Shown piece by piece: positions 45,724-58,181 of a DNA stretch of 63,144 bases. The notes under the pieces were generated by a model. It saw nothing but the letters and a program-made list of their open reading frames with translations. It ran no database searches and was not told the origin of the DNA. Origin of the DNA: Schizophyllum amplum (Eukaryota > Basidiomycota > Agaricomycetes > Agaricales > Schizophyllaceae); NCBI GenBank assembly GCA_007026445.1, contig VDMD01000126.1, positions 1 to 63,144 of the forward strand. The letters run 5' to 3'. The position numbers were made by a program, and so were the translations under genes. Position 1 is the stretch's first letter. Each line of letters opens with the position of its first letter.

Positions 45724-48120
45724 TCACCACCTAGGCGCATCCCCAGTCGTCGTGTTCCAGGCAGAGCCTGCCGGTACTGACCAGTCCCCGTAGCAGTCGT
45801 ACTCCCAGTCCGTCTCCCCGATGATCTTCTTCTGCGCAGCCACGAACGTGCTCACGGGGCACATGCCATCCTTCTCCTCCGGGCAGCCCTCAACGCCGGT
45901 CAGAGGAACTGCACCGTCGTTGACGACGATGCGGATTTGCGGCTCGGGCAGCGAGGAGCAGGATAGCACTGAGGTAGTCAATAGTCAGTCAGCAACCGTT
46001 ATGTGGGCCGTGAGCGTAACAACGCACATTGGAATTGCACATTTGTGGCGAAAGGTGCAAGTTGGTTAACCCTGAACGTCCTGTCCTTCGGGATGTGGTC
46101 CGATGGCAGGGGCCCGTTCGCAGCGAGCGACGACAAGTTAAGCGCAGTCAGCACTAGAAGCAGAGTGAGCTGTATATCATACTGCAGGGTGGCAGGGCCT
46201 GTCGCACCGTTCAATACAACCACCTCATGGGTGGCGTCCACGTAGAGACTGTCGTGCAGCGGGAACGTGATCGGGCTCTCGTTTAGGGTTGCATTCGTCG
46301 ACGAGTTGTACGTCTCGATCGGTGTGTGCGTCAGCCGCGCGACGAGCTCCTGCACGTAGCCCAACCCCTGCACACGCGCGACCGGCGAGCCAAACGCGGA
46401 GTTGTACCTTGGAGGAACGCGTTAGCGGCGCGGTCGGGGACACGTAAATGAAGCACAAGGTAGACCTACCAAAAGCCCAGGTCGAGCGCGTAGTCGAAGC
46501 CCTCCCACTCTTCCTCCGTGAAGAGCTCGCAGAACTTGGAGTAGCCGAGGGCGACCGTCTGCACAGGGGTTCATATAGCTGTAGTGAAAGCCGCGCGAAG
46601 ACGAAACGCACCTCATATGCACACATCTGTTGCAAGACGTAGGTATCCTCGATCGTCAGATCGTAGCCGTGAAGTTGTGCGGACAGGCGTGATTGCGCAT
46701 CCTTCAGATATATAGCTGCCCATTCCTCAACGTATACCGTTCCACGGTCAGACTTGGAGCGGTCGCCAGCATTGGGACAGGTCTTATACGGAGCCAAGGT
46801 GTTGTTGAACTGAAGACGTGTTATTGACGAGAATTCCAAGGAAGGCAAAAAAAAGGACACACACCCCATCCGCTTCGATAGTGATGCTTTGCTGGTACTG
46901 TCCGTCAGTAGGCCACCCGAAGAAGCCAATTGCAAAGTTCATCGCAGAGGCCAGCATGCGGTCCCTGGGACACAGTTCATAAGCGGTACCATATCATGCA
47001 GGGGCACGTAGACGCACTGAGACTCGGTACGGAATACGGGTATCGTGTTGCTCTCCGTAAAGTTCTTCAGCAAGAAGCCATACCGCATACGCATCTGGAC
47101 ACCGAGATCGTCTGCACGGTGTCGTTTGAGGGGTCAGGGAGTCAAATGGGGGAGAACGCCACGCACACAGCTGCTGCCTCCCGAAGGGCGTGAGGATCTC
47201 CTCGCCAAGCTTGTATGTCCACTCGTTCATGAATTCGAGGTCGCCGCTCGCGTTCCACTTGTCCGCCACGTCATGCAGACGGCCGGAGAAGTTTGCAGGG
47301 CCGCCGTAAGATGCTAGTCATGTTGTGAGCGATTTCGTTCATAGGACAGGGATGCCACAGCGCACCCCAAGCCGTCGGGTATCTATAACGGCCGGTCAGC
47401 CACCCAAGCGAAGGGATATATATGCAGACACGCACCTTGCGCCGTGCCTGTGCAGTATATGTGCCTCTGTGATCCTGCACGTCTCTGGCACCTCGGGTCC
47501 CGAGTCCAGCCCGAACGCGCCGCGCGGCACGCTGTACCATGGGGACAGGTTCCCCCACGAGCGGAACATGTTGAACGACTTGCTCGCCTGCTTCAGCATG
47601 GACGGCTGCGCAAGATTGGGCGTCGACTTATGGATCGGGACTGGCATAGCATAACTCGTCAGTTCCACCTTGTGTCCCGAGGAGGATAGAGCGCACCTGC
47701 AGGGGCAGTCGCGAGGACGGCGGGCTCTGCGCCTGTAGGGGTACCCCCGGCGTAGCCAACATTAGATGGGAACATAGAGGGCACGGCGTTCGTAGGCTCT
47801 ACCGGCGGGAAACCATGCACCTCCGTCGAGCCTGCCCAAGGCGCGGCAAGCATGCCTGGCTGCCCTGAGCCTGCGGCGACTCCTGGCGCTTGCTGGCCGC
47901 AATGAAGCGCGTACTGCCCGAGCGCGCAGGCAAATATGCCAGCCACGAAAGCTGCGCCTAGGTGCAGGAGGCTGAACCGAGAGGCCCGGGTCGAGGTGGT
48001 GCGCTGCTCCTGTACCGCTGCTGGCTTAACATCAGAGGGCAGCAAGGCGTCATGCTCCAAGCCGGCCTCGTCGTCGTTGTAAGCCTTGTATTCACGCTCG
48101 CCGCGCTCGATGTCGGCCAT
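45724..48120 (-). CDS. Membrane-anchored histidine acid phosphatase
   Basis: Histidine acid phosphatase superfamily enzyme (phytase/acid phosphatase branch). The start at 48120 gives a cytosolic acidic N-terminus (MADIERGEREYKAYNDDEAG), then one membrane helix (LLHLGAAFVAGIFACALGQY), so it is a type II membrane protein with an exoplasmic catalytic domain. The active-site loop ILHRHGARYPT forms across an intron. Later blocks are NFSGRLHDVADKWNASGDL, QLYDLGVQMRMRYGFLL and PVFRTESQ. Next come DRMLASAMNFAIGFFG and the proton-donor region LYVDATHEVVVLN, which has His-Glu where many relatives have His-Asp. Conserved Cys residues near the end (CPEEKDGMCPVSTF) suit an extracellular domain. About ten exons splice in phase. 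Substrate specificity cannot be told. Confidence 0.87.
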
Positions 48121-48536
48121 GGCGGCTGGAAAGGAGCGAGAGACGTCAAAAGGAGGTGAGTGAGAGTAAGTACCGGGCCTTGAGTCAATCCACCGTCAAT
48201 CACTGGCCGACGCCACCGTCACTTCTCGCGCACGTGGCGGACGGCGCCTCCACCGACGACCTGGAGACTCCTGGAGAGCCGAGAGCAGTCCGTACTCAGT
48301 GCAGCCCGCGGCTGTATATTATGCGCATAGGATATTCAGTGGAGAAACGCAGCATCGTAGGACAGATCGTGGGACAGAGGAGTGTATAGATACAAACAAA
48401 CATGCTACAGAGGGAGAGAGATAGAACAACAGTATCAGGAAGTCTTCCAGGATGCATTGAGCACGAAGACAAGGAGAACATCCGGGAGATGCCACACAAA
48501 CATGACTATACCGCGCACGTAGACGCAGCCGCAGAC
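48121..48536. other. Intergenic, phosphatase promoter side
   Basis: About 415 bp between the phosphatase start and the CUL1 stop, with no coding signal. Confidence 0.4.
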
Positions 48537-51504
48537 CTATGCCACATACGCGAACGTATCCTTCGCTCCCTCCACCCGCTCGATGTAGTCCTTCTCTAAC
48601 AACGTGTCGATTGCCTACGGAAGATGCGTCAGCGGCCTAGTCCACTACGGATGCAACAACCTCACCTTCTTGATATCGCTGATCTTGGGCGCGAACCGCG
48701 TCGATATTTGGGAGATGACCTCCTGGATGAGTTGCTGGTTCTTCATCGTCTTGCGCGCCTTCATTATCCTGCGACTGAGCGTTAGCAAAAACCGAACGAA
48801 GACAAGAGAGGGTTTTGTGCGTGAGACACACGACGAGTCGTCCCACCCCACCCTTCGAATACACGCACCGTACGATGGTAGCCTGGATAACATATTTCCT
48901 GTCCTCGTCTACGGTCTTCATGACCTCGCTCGACTCCGCCTTAACCTCTGCCTTGATCGGCTGGTTCAAGTTTACGCGGATCTTCTTCGACTTGAAGCCT
49001 GCGGTGCATATTTCATCAACAATCGTATACCTGGTTAGGTTGTTCATGGTGCGCACCAGGATTCAAATCATACTGCTCCGCCTCCTCGCTCACTAGGACC
49101 TTCGCCTTCACAAGCAATGCGAGAATCTGCACCATCAGCTCCTTCGGTATTGACGTCGCCGCAACAAGCTCGTCCAGCGACAGCGTGTCGTGCGTGTTGT
49201 ACTGCAGCAGCACCGCCATCTGGTACGAGCTGGTGAGCAGGATGTACTTCTGGTTCAGGTAATTCGTCCGCAGCTCGTTCTTGGAGTAATTCCATAACCT
49301 GGAAGTCGCGTAAGCACGGATGTCGTCGGCCACCACATTCGCTTCGGTGGCCAGAGATGCGCAGCGACTACTATCTTCTGTCAGTTTCTCCACGCACCAT
49401 GTGAGCTTCCTCCCAGAGTGCTTCGACTGGTAGTACCGCTGGAAGCGGTCGTACACCGGCATGATGGCTTGCGGGATGAGGAAGTCATGCCCGGGCGCGC
49501 TTAGCGGCCAGAAGTTAGTGCCGAGGACCATGATGCCGAAGTTGATGTCCATGTCATCGTGGTTCTGCGTCATCCGCTCCTTAAACTGCTCGGTGAGGTC
49601 CTTGCTCAGGCTCATGTCTGTATATCGTGTTCAGCATGGACATGGCTCGCGAAACGCGCTCTCGATGGTAACGTATGACAACGTGTACGCTCTCAAGTGA
49701 CAGCTGAAAGACGATTCGCTCACCGGTGAACATGCGCTGCAGCTTGTTGGTATACTCGAACCCGCAGGCCTCCTTGAGCTTAGATATCATGCTCGCCTCT
49801 GCCTCATCAGAGGCGGAAACGCCGTGGATGAGCCGCTTGGAGAGCTTCGTCGTGTAGAATTGTTGGAAGACGTCCTTGTCTTCAATGTACTTAAACAGAA
49901 CCATCTGGGAACGATGGTAAGTTCATAATAAAATGAAAGGGCAGCAGAACGTGCATACCACCCGATTCAACGCCGTCTCCAAGTCGTCCTCCTCCGACAT
50001 CTTGTTCGTCTTGCGCAGCAGCAAATCGGCATGCTTCGCGATCAGCTCCGACGACTTCGAGCTCGACGAGCCCGTCGCGCCGTTCCGGTTGACAAAGTCC
50101 CTGCACGCCTTGTCCAAGCTGGCGACGAAGCCTGCCTCGCCGCGGAAGCTCCGCTGCACCGTCTCCGAGTTCTTGCGGTGAACAGCGAGTAGGGCGTCTA
50201 CATACGCCTTGGGCTCGACGGCATCTGGCCCGGCGCCCTCACCAGCGCCGATGAGTTTCTCGACGGCACCGGTACCTGCACGCTTTACATGATCTTCGAA
50301 TCGCTTCCGCAAGGGTTCGAGCCCTTCTGGTATGCGCGAGAGCAGCGCGTACATGCGTTGTAGGTCCTCGTCCTTGTCATAATCCAGCAGCTGTTGGAAG
50401 CTCTCCCACATGAGCTCAGCGTGTTCGCGGATGAGCGCGTGCTCGCATTTGGCGACTAGCGGCTTACGCGTTTGCGTGTTGAGGTAGCGCTCGACGCGAT
50501 CCTCCTCTTCCCGCAAGCGCTCCTCCGCCTTCTTGAGGTAATCAGAGATCGAGTTTTGCGCGAGGAACGCGTCGGATTCAGTCTTATAGTACTTTTCCGT
50601 GTCATTGAGGAAGGGGAGCTCAAAGTGGTCGCGGTAGACGTCGAGGCAGACTTTCGTGATGTCGGCCTCGTCGAGGCCGAGAGAGACGAAGGAGTCGACG
50701 ACCTTCTTGACGAGGCCCTGGTCGATGATCTCGCCATTCCGTTGGAGCTCGATGAGCCGGAGGCAGGCGCTGGCTATTCGGGTCTGCTTGGCTTGGATGG
50801 GGAGGAAAAGGTTGTTCTTCCATTGAACCAGCGCAAGCTAAGTGGGTGTGATGTTTGACGGAGGACGGCGGGGACGACGCATGACGCACTATGTATACGG
50901 GGTAAACGCCTTTGCGACCCTCGTCGCGCTCGCGCTTGACCCAGTGTCGGTTGAGGTAGGTGAACAGACGGTTGATGTAGTTGGCGCCGGTGGTGTAGCG
51001 GTCCCATTCCTCCGCGTAGTACTTGAGCAGGGCCTCGTCCTGCAGCGTTTCTGCGTGCTGGGTGGCTGTTAGACGCGCGTGATGGGTTTATGGGGGATCA
51101 AACCTCGCGTATGGACTTCAAGTGGCCGACAAAGTACTTGATGAGGTGGTTGTAGAGGTCTGATCCCATCAGATTGGCGCCGCCTGTGCGCACCTCAGTA
51201 AACGCGAGTGCACCAATGATTGCAGGACGCACTGCGGTTTCCAAGCCCGCTGCTGCTGTCCATCATGGCCTGATGGATCTTGGATGAGGTGCAGTAGTTG
51301 TATGCGACGGTATAGAGGGACATGTACTGGGCGATCCCGTCAATGTCAGTACGCACGCGCATGCACAAGAGCATCTACAAGTACCTTTGAGTACGAGACA
51401 CCGGTTTGGAGTTTGGTCATAATATGGTCCACACCGTCCTCGAGGTACTTCCATGTCGTTAGCAGGTCCGCATTTTGCGGCGGCATCGCGCTCGAGTTAG
51501 ACAT
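48537..51504 (-). CDS. cul1: Cullin-1, SCF ubiquitin ligase scaffold
   Basis: Scaffold of SCF E3 ubiquitin ligases, holding SKP1/F-box adaptors at its N-terminus and RBX1 at its C-terminus. The start at 51504 gives [20 protein letters not shown]. Cullin repeats include [40 protein letters not shown] and [18 protein letters not shown]. The cullin homology region has [36 protein letters not shown] and [15 protein letters not shown]. It continues with [20 protein letters not shown] and [15 protein letters not shown]. The neddylation site is intact (IVR joined to IMKARK), followed by the winged helix ending [12 protein letters not shown]. Many short introns are in phase and no frame break was seen. 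It is divergent from the SLD7-like gene by about 125 bp. Confidence 0.95.
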
Positions 51505-51628
51505 GGTGGTCAAGAACAACGAGGCGTGAATATGTGGCGTCGCGTGCGACGGCGTGTAGATGCGTGACGCGACGCGATCGCCGCGTCTGGCGGTCGCGCT
51601 GCTTGTTCCCTGCCACCATCCGGCCACC

Positions 51629-53259
51629 ATGTTGGCGGTCCCGGCCATTGCGATAACGAACCCGACTCCTCCGCGTCCTGCAAACATCCTGGAGGTACAC
51701 AAGCCCGCATACCGTCTGCTCTATCGCGGCGCGCTTTCTCTGCCGGACTCGCACTTGCTCCTCGATGGCCTCACTTTCTCCGCCTGCCTTAATACTCCCG
51801 CTGCGGGCCACGATCTCCTTGAAAATCCACTCGCCTTGGCCTTGGAGAGCATGCGTGGCAGACCGAGTCTCAGGTTCATGGGCACCATACCCTTGAAGGA
51901 CATTTACATCGACCACAGTGGGGATATACTACTGTGAGTATCACGTTCTCTACACGGCCTGGCTATACTGAAGAGGCTTCAGTGACATCCACAAAGACGC
52001 CGCATTGTCTCGCCTCTATTTTGAGAATACATTCTGCCAGACGCAATGGCCTTCCTCCTCCACTTCCATTCCCCAATCAACCATAGGCGTGAAGATCGCC
52101 CTCGGAGATAGCAGTGCGTATGCCTGTCTAGGCTGTTATTCCTTGAACTGACTGACAACGATCCCCAGACGGCCCAGAGACCACATACGTGATCGTCTAC
52201 GCACGGCAACCGCCCGGACAGACAACCGCGCAGCTTGTGGTAGGACGCGTCGTCGCGGCTCCCCCTCCTACGAAAAGTCTACGCCTCCCACGACCCGATG
52301 ATCCTACCCCACGGAAACCGCCCCCAGTGCTGACGGCCAAGGGTACAGACCTAAAGCGCGTGGCAAGTCTCAGCACTTTCCAGACCAATGGCACCTCGCA
52401 AGGCCCGGCGAAGCGTCCGAGATTGGGGTTGGACCGCGAATCATCTTTCAAGATTCCTGCTGTCCCTCGCGCTTCTTCTCAGATAAACGGAAAGGGCAGG
52501 TCAACCACGGAGCCTCAGTTACAAGACCCCGTGAATGATCCAGACGATGTCTTTGGGCAACCACAGCAGGCACTACCACCCACTGATGACGGTCAGCTTG
52601 AGAAGGAAAATAAGGTGGTGCGTTGATTATCTTTGCTCCACGCCCCATTCCTTCTGACTTCAACCTATTCTTACCTTCACTCATCTCACAATCATCTTTC
52701 CTTCAGATCGTCAAGAAGATCGCCATCCAGGTCCTGACTAGCGGTATCGGCTACGGCGATCCGGACTCCAGCCCCACGCCACCCATACCAAAGACGCATC
52801 CCGGGTTTAAGGACCTGTATCAGTGGGTATATCGGGGCGCAGCATATGCTTTGGTGAGTCGCTCTTCATGAATACCTGTTTATTTGAGCGTTGGTGATTC
52901 TCGCCGGCACGTTTGCGAACTTACGCTTTTGGAAGCATTTGCGATGATCTTTTGCGTTCAGAGTGTGTGGGCGAGGGTCGATGGTTGATGGCAGATCTCC
53001 GTGCGCCACATGCAGCTGCATTTGACGAGCCTGCGTTGAACATCGTCTCGCTGCTTTTTTGGCGTATCATCCTTCCTTTTCGTTTTCTTGAATCCTACAC
53101 CACTTTTCTATGTCTGACATGTCTGCCAACCCACCACAGCTGCTAATGCGACCTCAACAGCGCGCAGAGATGAATGATACTCCGCTACAGCAGGCCAAGG
53201 TCGAGCGGCTGGTGAAGATACATGTCGGCATGTATGCGCCTGGACTGGGCCGCGGATGA
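51629..53259 (+). CDS. Probable SLD7-like DNA replication initiation protein
   Basis: Tentative. The last exons carry IVKKIAIQVLTSGIGYG, HPGFKDLYQWVYRGAAYAL and QAKVERLVKIHVGMYAPGLG. This order (a short helix ending in a Gly, then a Tyr-rich helix, then a final helix) resembles the C-terminal domain of SLD7, which works with SLD3 in loading CDC45 at origins. The N-terminus (start at 51629, good CCACCATG context) has LLLDGLTFSACLN and FMGTIPLKDIYIDHSG, then YFENTFCQTQW and ETTYVIVYARQPPG. These could form the beta-rich N-terminal domain. A charged disordered linker joins the halves. Five exons splice in phase. If the SLD7 call is wrong it is a conserved fungal protein of unknown function. Confidence 0.55.
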
Positions 53260-54449
53260 ACGGTGGCGGTATAGCTTCGTTGACTGAATAGGTAGGACGC
53301 TGCACGGGCCAACGCTCTCCGTACGAGTGCCAGTCGCGCTTCCATTGACTTGTGAGGAAGCACTGTCAATTGCATGTCATGTTATTGCTCGTGGTCGCTA
53401 TTCTGCACGTATAACAACCTAGTAAGTTATGCACATCTAGCTTCGTTTGAAGAGGTTGAAAAGGAGCACCGTTTGAGCACCGTGCCCCAAAGAAGGCGAA
53501 CTTACTTGGGCTTTGGGTTATGTTCGTGGCACCGCTCGTCATGATGTACATGTTGAACTCTAATATGAATACTATCCTCCTGAGAGCGCGTCGACAGTGG
53601 AAATAAGTAGGATTAGTGAATACGGCAAGGGCCGGAAGGATCAGACGCCAGCCAAACATGACACGCACACGAAACTCCCGAAAACCTCCCAGTGTGCAAA
53701 GTCGCAAAGCGCTATGGTTTTCCCCACAGAACGCCCAATTATTTTCGTTGTTCTCTAGTGACGGGTACGTAGATGTACGATCGTGAATTACGCTGTCCGC
53801 CCCGAATCATCCTGAGCATGGGACCTTTCTCTCGGAGGCGCCCTCCGAACGCCCGAACGACCTCCCTCTATTGTGGCATCCGCACTGTAGACCTGCTAGA
53901 TTATTCTCGCCGAATATACAACTCTGTCTGGGCAGACAGGGCTTGCCGGTCCCGCCTCTGTGCCAAGCAAGCTCCCTCGCACCCACGGACTCGAGTCCTC
54001 ACTTCGCCGCTCATTCAGCTGCTGCCAGTGGTCCAAAAACCCCTCGGGCCTCTGCCGCCTACAGCAACTTTCCGGGCTCATGTGTACATGGCCGATGCTT
54101 CGCCTCTGCAGGCGACGGCGGTATCCAAGTTCGCGAGGGACAATCGGTGGCTCTATACGATAGGCCACGTACCTCGTTTCGCACACCAATGCCTCAACAT
54201 CCTTGGATATCTCCCTTTCATGATAGGATCCGTATCTGCAAGCTCTGTGTATCTGTGACTATGGCTTGGCTGAAGAACATACCGTGCGTCGTACTTCTGT
54301 GCCAGTCTTCTTATCGCCCTCCAGCCCGGGATCAGCCACATGCTCTATCGACGTCTGCTAAAAGTATCCGGTAGGCCGTGGTTCCTCCACAACTTGTGAT
54401 GCTGCAGCGGGCTTCAGCCCCGCATGCGCGCCGCGCGGCGTGGGCTGGG
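53260..54449. other. Intergenic, no supported gene
   Basis: About 1.2 kb between the SLD7-like gene and the OPT promoter. An open frame of 161 codons at 53773-54258 has no motif or splice support. Nothing else is recognised. Confidence 0.45.
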
Positions 54450-54456
54450 TATATAA
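54450..54456 (+). promoter_or_regulatory. TATA box of OPT transporter gene
   Basis: TATATAA 89 bp upstream of the ATG at 54545. Confidence 0.5.
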
Positions 54457-54544
54457 GGTGCGTTCCTGATATTGAACGGTCGATTCTTCTATCCATACGG
54501 TCGTCTATCGTGGTTGGCTTGCCCGTCTCTTGCCCATATCCGCC

Positions 54545-57500
54545 ATGTCGGAGGTCGAGGCCAACGTACTCCCCAAGGCTGGTCACCAGGGCTCCTTCCG
54601 CAGCGATGACGAGAAGAGCTCGGTGAAGGATAAGGAGGAGGGCCGACGCGAAGGTCCATCCGAAAACTGGCATCGCGTCAGACGAGGATCTGGCGCAGTA
54701 TGGCGATGTCTATGAGGGTGCGTGGCCCTGTCTCGTCTGCATGGCTTGAGATACTGATTTTGAACAGATGTCCGTCAGATTGACCTCGGTGCCGACGGGA
54801 AGGAGCGGGCTATCGGTGAGCAAGCTCATGGCATACATCTGCGACGAGATTTGATAGTCTGTACCCCAGTATCGGACTTTGACTGGGCGGTTCGTCTCTG
54901 CTCCCTAGGTGCGTGCAAAAGGACTGCCATCTGCGAATAGTAACTAAGGTCCACCTGGCAGAGGATGACCCGACGCAGAGTGTATGGACGTTCCGTCTCT
55001 GGTTCATCTCTGTCGGTCTGTCGTGCTTCGGCGCGGTCTTAAGTCAGATCTTTGTAGGTTCCTCCAGATTGACTCGTCGGTAAAGCGTTTGTGACCGTCG
55101 TCTTCCTAGGCTTTCCGCCCCCAGACCGTCTACGTCAGCCAGCTTTTCCTCCAGACCCTCGGCTATGTGCTCGGCAAAGTCTTGGAGTATGCGATCCCAG
55201 GACCAAACCACGCCATCCCGTCTATGCGCACGGCCGACAACGTGTTCTGGCGCTTCCTTAATCATGGTCCGTTCAACATCAAGGAGCACACTGGGTCTCT
55301 GATTATGTCTGCGGCCGCTGTGCACGGCGCTCTGGCGATCCAAATCTTCGTCGTCGATGACCTGTTTTACAACCGGCACCTGAACCACGCGAACGCGATC
55401 TTCACGCTGCTAGGCAGTCAACTGCTAGGCTATGGTCTGGGAGGTACGTGCGCGCAGGTCTGGTCTAGATGACGCTGAAGGGCGTCTCAGGCCTTATGCG
55501 CAGCTTCCTCGTCTATCCGACATGTTGCGTCTATCCCAACGTCATGCCGACCATTCAGATGTTCGACGTCTTACACCGTGGCCAAGACAACTTTCTGCAG
55601 AAGAAGCGCCTCAAGTTCTTTTGGGTTCTTTTTGTGGGCATCTTCATCTGGGAATGGTTCCCTGTGAGTGTTATGTATGTTTCTGCTGTGTCCGATCGTT
55701 CTCATGGTCACACGTAGGAATACATAGCGCCTACTCTTACGGGTGTCTCCATTTTCTGTCTGGCGCGTCAAAAGAGCCCATGGGTCACCCGCATTTCGGT
55801 GGCGCGGCTGGCAATGAAGGTCTGGGTCTTTTCTCCCTCTGCTTCGACTGGCAGTACGTCGGTTCGGGCGGATCTGCATACGGTGCTCTCTTTCAGCCCC
55901 TTCAGACACAACTGTCCTCGTATTTCGGCATGGCTCTCTCCGCGTACGCAATCGTCCTGTCCTTGATAACGGTGTACTGATGACTTTTCACAGTATTATT
56001 ATCAGCGCGTGCTACGCGAACAATGTGTTCAATGCGCAGAAGTTCCCATTTTTGAGCCAGGTTCGTCATGCAACTACCTTATCATCTTTGTTCGCTTGCT
56101 GAACCTCTTGGCCAGTTGTTGTTCAACGAGACCGGGAGACATACGACCAGACCTTGATCTTGAACGACGACTACACCTTGAATGCGACGAAGCTTGGAGC
56201 AGCAGGGCTTACCTTGGTTTGCCGGGTCGTACGTCGTATACAAAATCGCAACTTCGCTATCCCTAGGCGCCACAGTCACGCATATGGCGATCTGGAACGG
56301 CAAGCAAATCTGGACTGCCATCAAGGAGGCCATGGTGGGAACGTCGACTTATTTTTGTACATGTACTGATCTTCTTCTAGAACGGTAGCATCAAGGACCG
56401 TGAGTACTGGAGACTTCCCACAACCTCGTCTATTAGCACTTACGACCTCTACCAGCTCACTACATGAAGATGAAGGTGTATAAAGAAGTACCGTGGTGGT
56501 GGTATGCCGGGTACCTTGTCGCGTCGATTGTCATGTCATTGGTCACTTGCTACACCGGCCACTCGCAGCTGCCATGGTGGGCCTTCATCGTCGGTGCGTA
56601 TAGTTGTCCTGGCAACTGTATAGCTGGATTGAACCTAACACTGCCTGTCAGCTATCATCTTCGCCGCCGTCTTTCTCCCTATCATCGCCTTCTTGTATGC
56701 TGTACTGTGCTTTATTCCTAGCACCGACGATATTGCCAAGATGTTGGGCAGCGCGCTTGTTCCCGGAAGCCCGCACGCGAACATGTACTTCACCATGTAC
56801 GCGTATAATTCGACGGGAGCAGGGTCGTTCTTTCACGCGCGACCTGAAGATTGGCCAGTATGTGAAGGTCAGCAGCTGCCCGGTCTTATTACCTCTTAAT
56901 ATACTGACTTCTGTCTTCGCAGCTTCCTCCGCGGGTCACCTTCACTATGTGAGCTTTGATGTTTTTTACACTGGGTAGACAAGGGATCCTGAAGTTGGTT
57001 GCAGGCAGACCGTGGCGCCGTGATTGGTGCACTGCTCAACTACTCATCATGGCTATAATCGTCAGCGAGAACCGGGAGATCCTGCTGTCCGTTCAGGGTA
57101 CCAATGTCTGGTCTGGTGCCACATATCAGTCGTACAATAGGTTCGTCTTCGATCTGAACTCGTCTCCCGGTAGCTTGACTTTTCAACCAGCGACGCGGTG
57201 GCGTGGGGCGCCCTCCGGCAAGGAGCTTTATTCTCCTACCTCGAGATACGGGGTAAGGTGTTGCTCATGATCGAAGAAGTACATATACTAAAGAAAGTTG
57301 CGGCAGATCATCCCGATGTCCATCCTCATTGGTCTCGCCATCCCCATACCCTTTTGGATCATGCACAGGAGTTCCCCAAGTGGGGATTCGATCAAGTTAT
57401 AACTCCTATGATCGCGGTACAAATCGGCGTTCTCTCGACTGGCATCACCTCTTCAGCCTTCATGACCTTCCTTTTGTGCTGTGAGTCCCGTCAATATCGA

Positions 57501-57801
57501 AGTTTGAGAGTTGTACTCTAATGAACTCGTTATCTTGCAGTAGTTAGCCAGTATTGGCTTCGCAAGTACCACCCGCGTTGGTTCCGCAAGTATAACTTCT
57601 TGTATGTCATCTCACATACGGTCCCGAGCGCACTGTACTCATACGTTGACCAGGATGTCTGCAGCTCTCGACGGTGGAACAGAAGTCATGATCTTCATTT
57701 GGTCCTTCGCTGTCGGCGGCGCCGGTGGCAAGGTCGTCAACTTCCCGAATTGGGCTCTCAACCCCACGGGAAACCCCGACCATTGCATGAGACTCACGTA
57801 A
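54545..57801 (+). CDS. OPT-family oligopeptide transporter (frame-broken in this sequence)
   Basis: Proton-coupled oligopeptide transporter of the plasma membrane or an internal membrane. The start gives MSEVEANVLPKAGHQGSF; the family N-terminus follows (SDEDLAQYGDVYE, EDDPTQSVWTFRLWF). Signatures include FLNHGPFNIKEHTGSLIMS, where many OPTs have NPGPF. Then come GGAAGNEGLGLFSLCFDWQY, NDDYTLNATKL, HYMKMKVYKEVPWWWY and GSALVPGSPHANMYFTMYAY. The LPPRVTFTM stretch, ILLSVQGTNVWSGATYQSYN and FPKWGFDQVITPMI follow; the end is GNPDHCMRLT. About fifteen exons are needed. At least eight one-base breaks occur (near 54641, 55795, 56135, 56196, 56816, 57045, 57214, 57370), several in G or T runs. Conserved residues continue across them, so I treat the gene as probably functional with a faulty consensus. 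Confidence 0.8.
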
Positions 57802-58181
57802 CGCATCGTAACTGTATGACTTGGCTTTTGTTTCAAGACGTGTATCTTCTCCCTGTGCAGAGTCTGAGTACAGGTCTCGCCCTTTTTACTTGCGTGCTAT
57901 TTACGAGGGAGGGCCACAGTGTCAGTGTAATCATAGATCTGAGTGTACATCAGGTATATCAATTTTATTTGCAGCAGCCTAGACTCACACTTGATGCTGT
58001 GAAGCACGACCTGTTTGAAGTCCTTGCGAAGAGTTACTTTCAAGACTGGTGCGTTGTAGGCGAAAACGAACATGTCACATGACAAATCAGCTGCTGTATC
58101 TGCCACGTCACTCTGATCGTGTCTGGCGCGTCGCGTCGCGTGCGTGTGCGCTCTTCCGGCGCGCGCTCATCGTCCCCGTCA
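57802..58181. other. Intergenic OPT to ALG7
   Basis: About 380 bp holding the OPT 3' region and ALG7 promoter. No gene is seen. Confidence 0.4.

Noticed and set aside
53773..54258. 161-codon plus-strand frame upstream of the OPT gene
   Set aside because: No recognisable domain, several alternative overlapping frames and no splice evidence.
54545..57801. OPT gene as a true pseudogene
   Set aside because: Breaks are nearly all one base, several in homopolymers, with conserved residues throughout, and neighbouring ALG7 and isocitrate lyase show the same damage.
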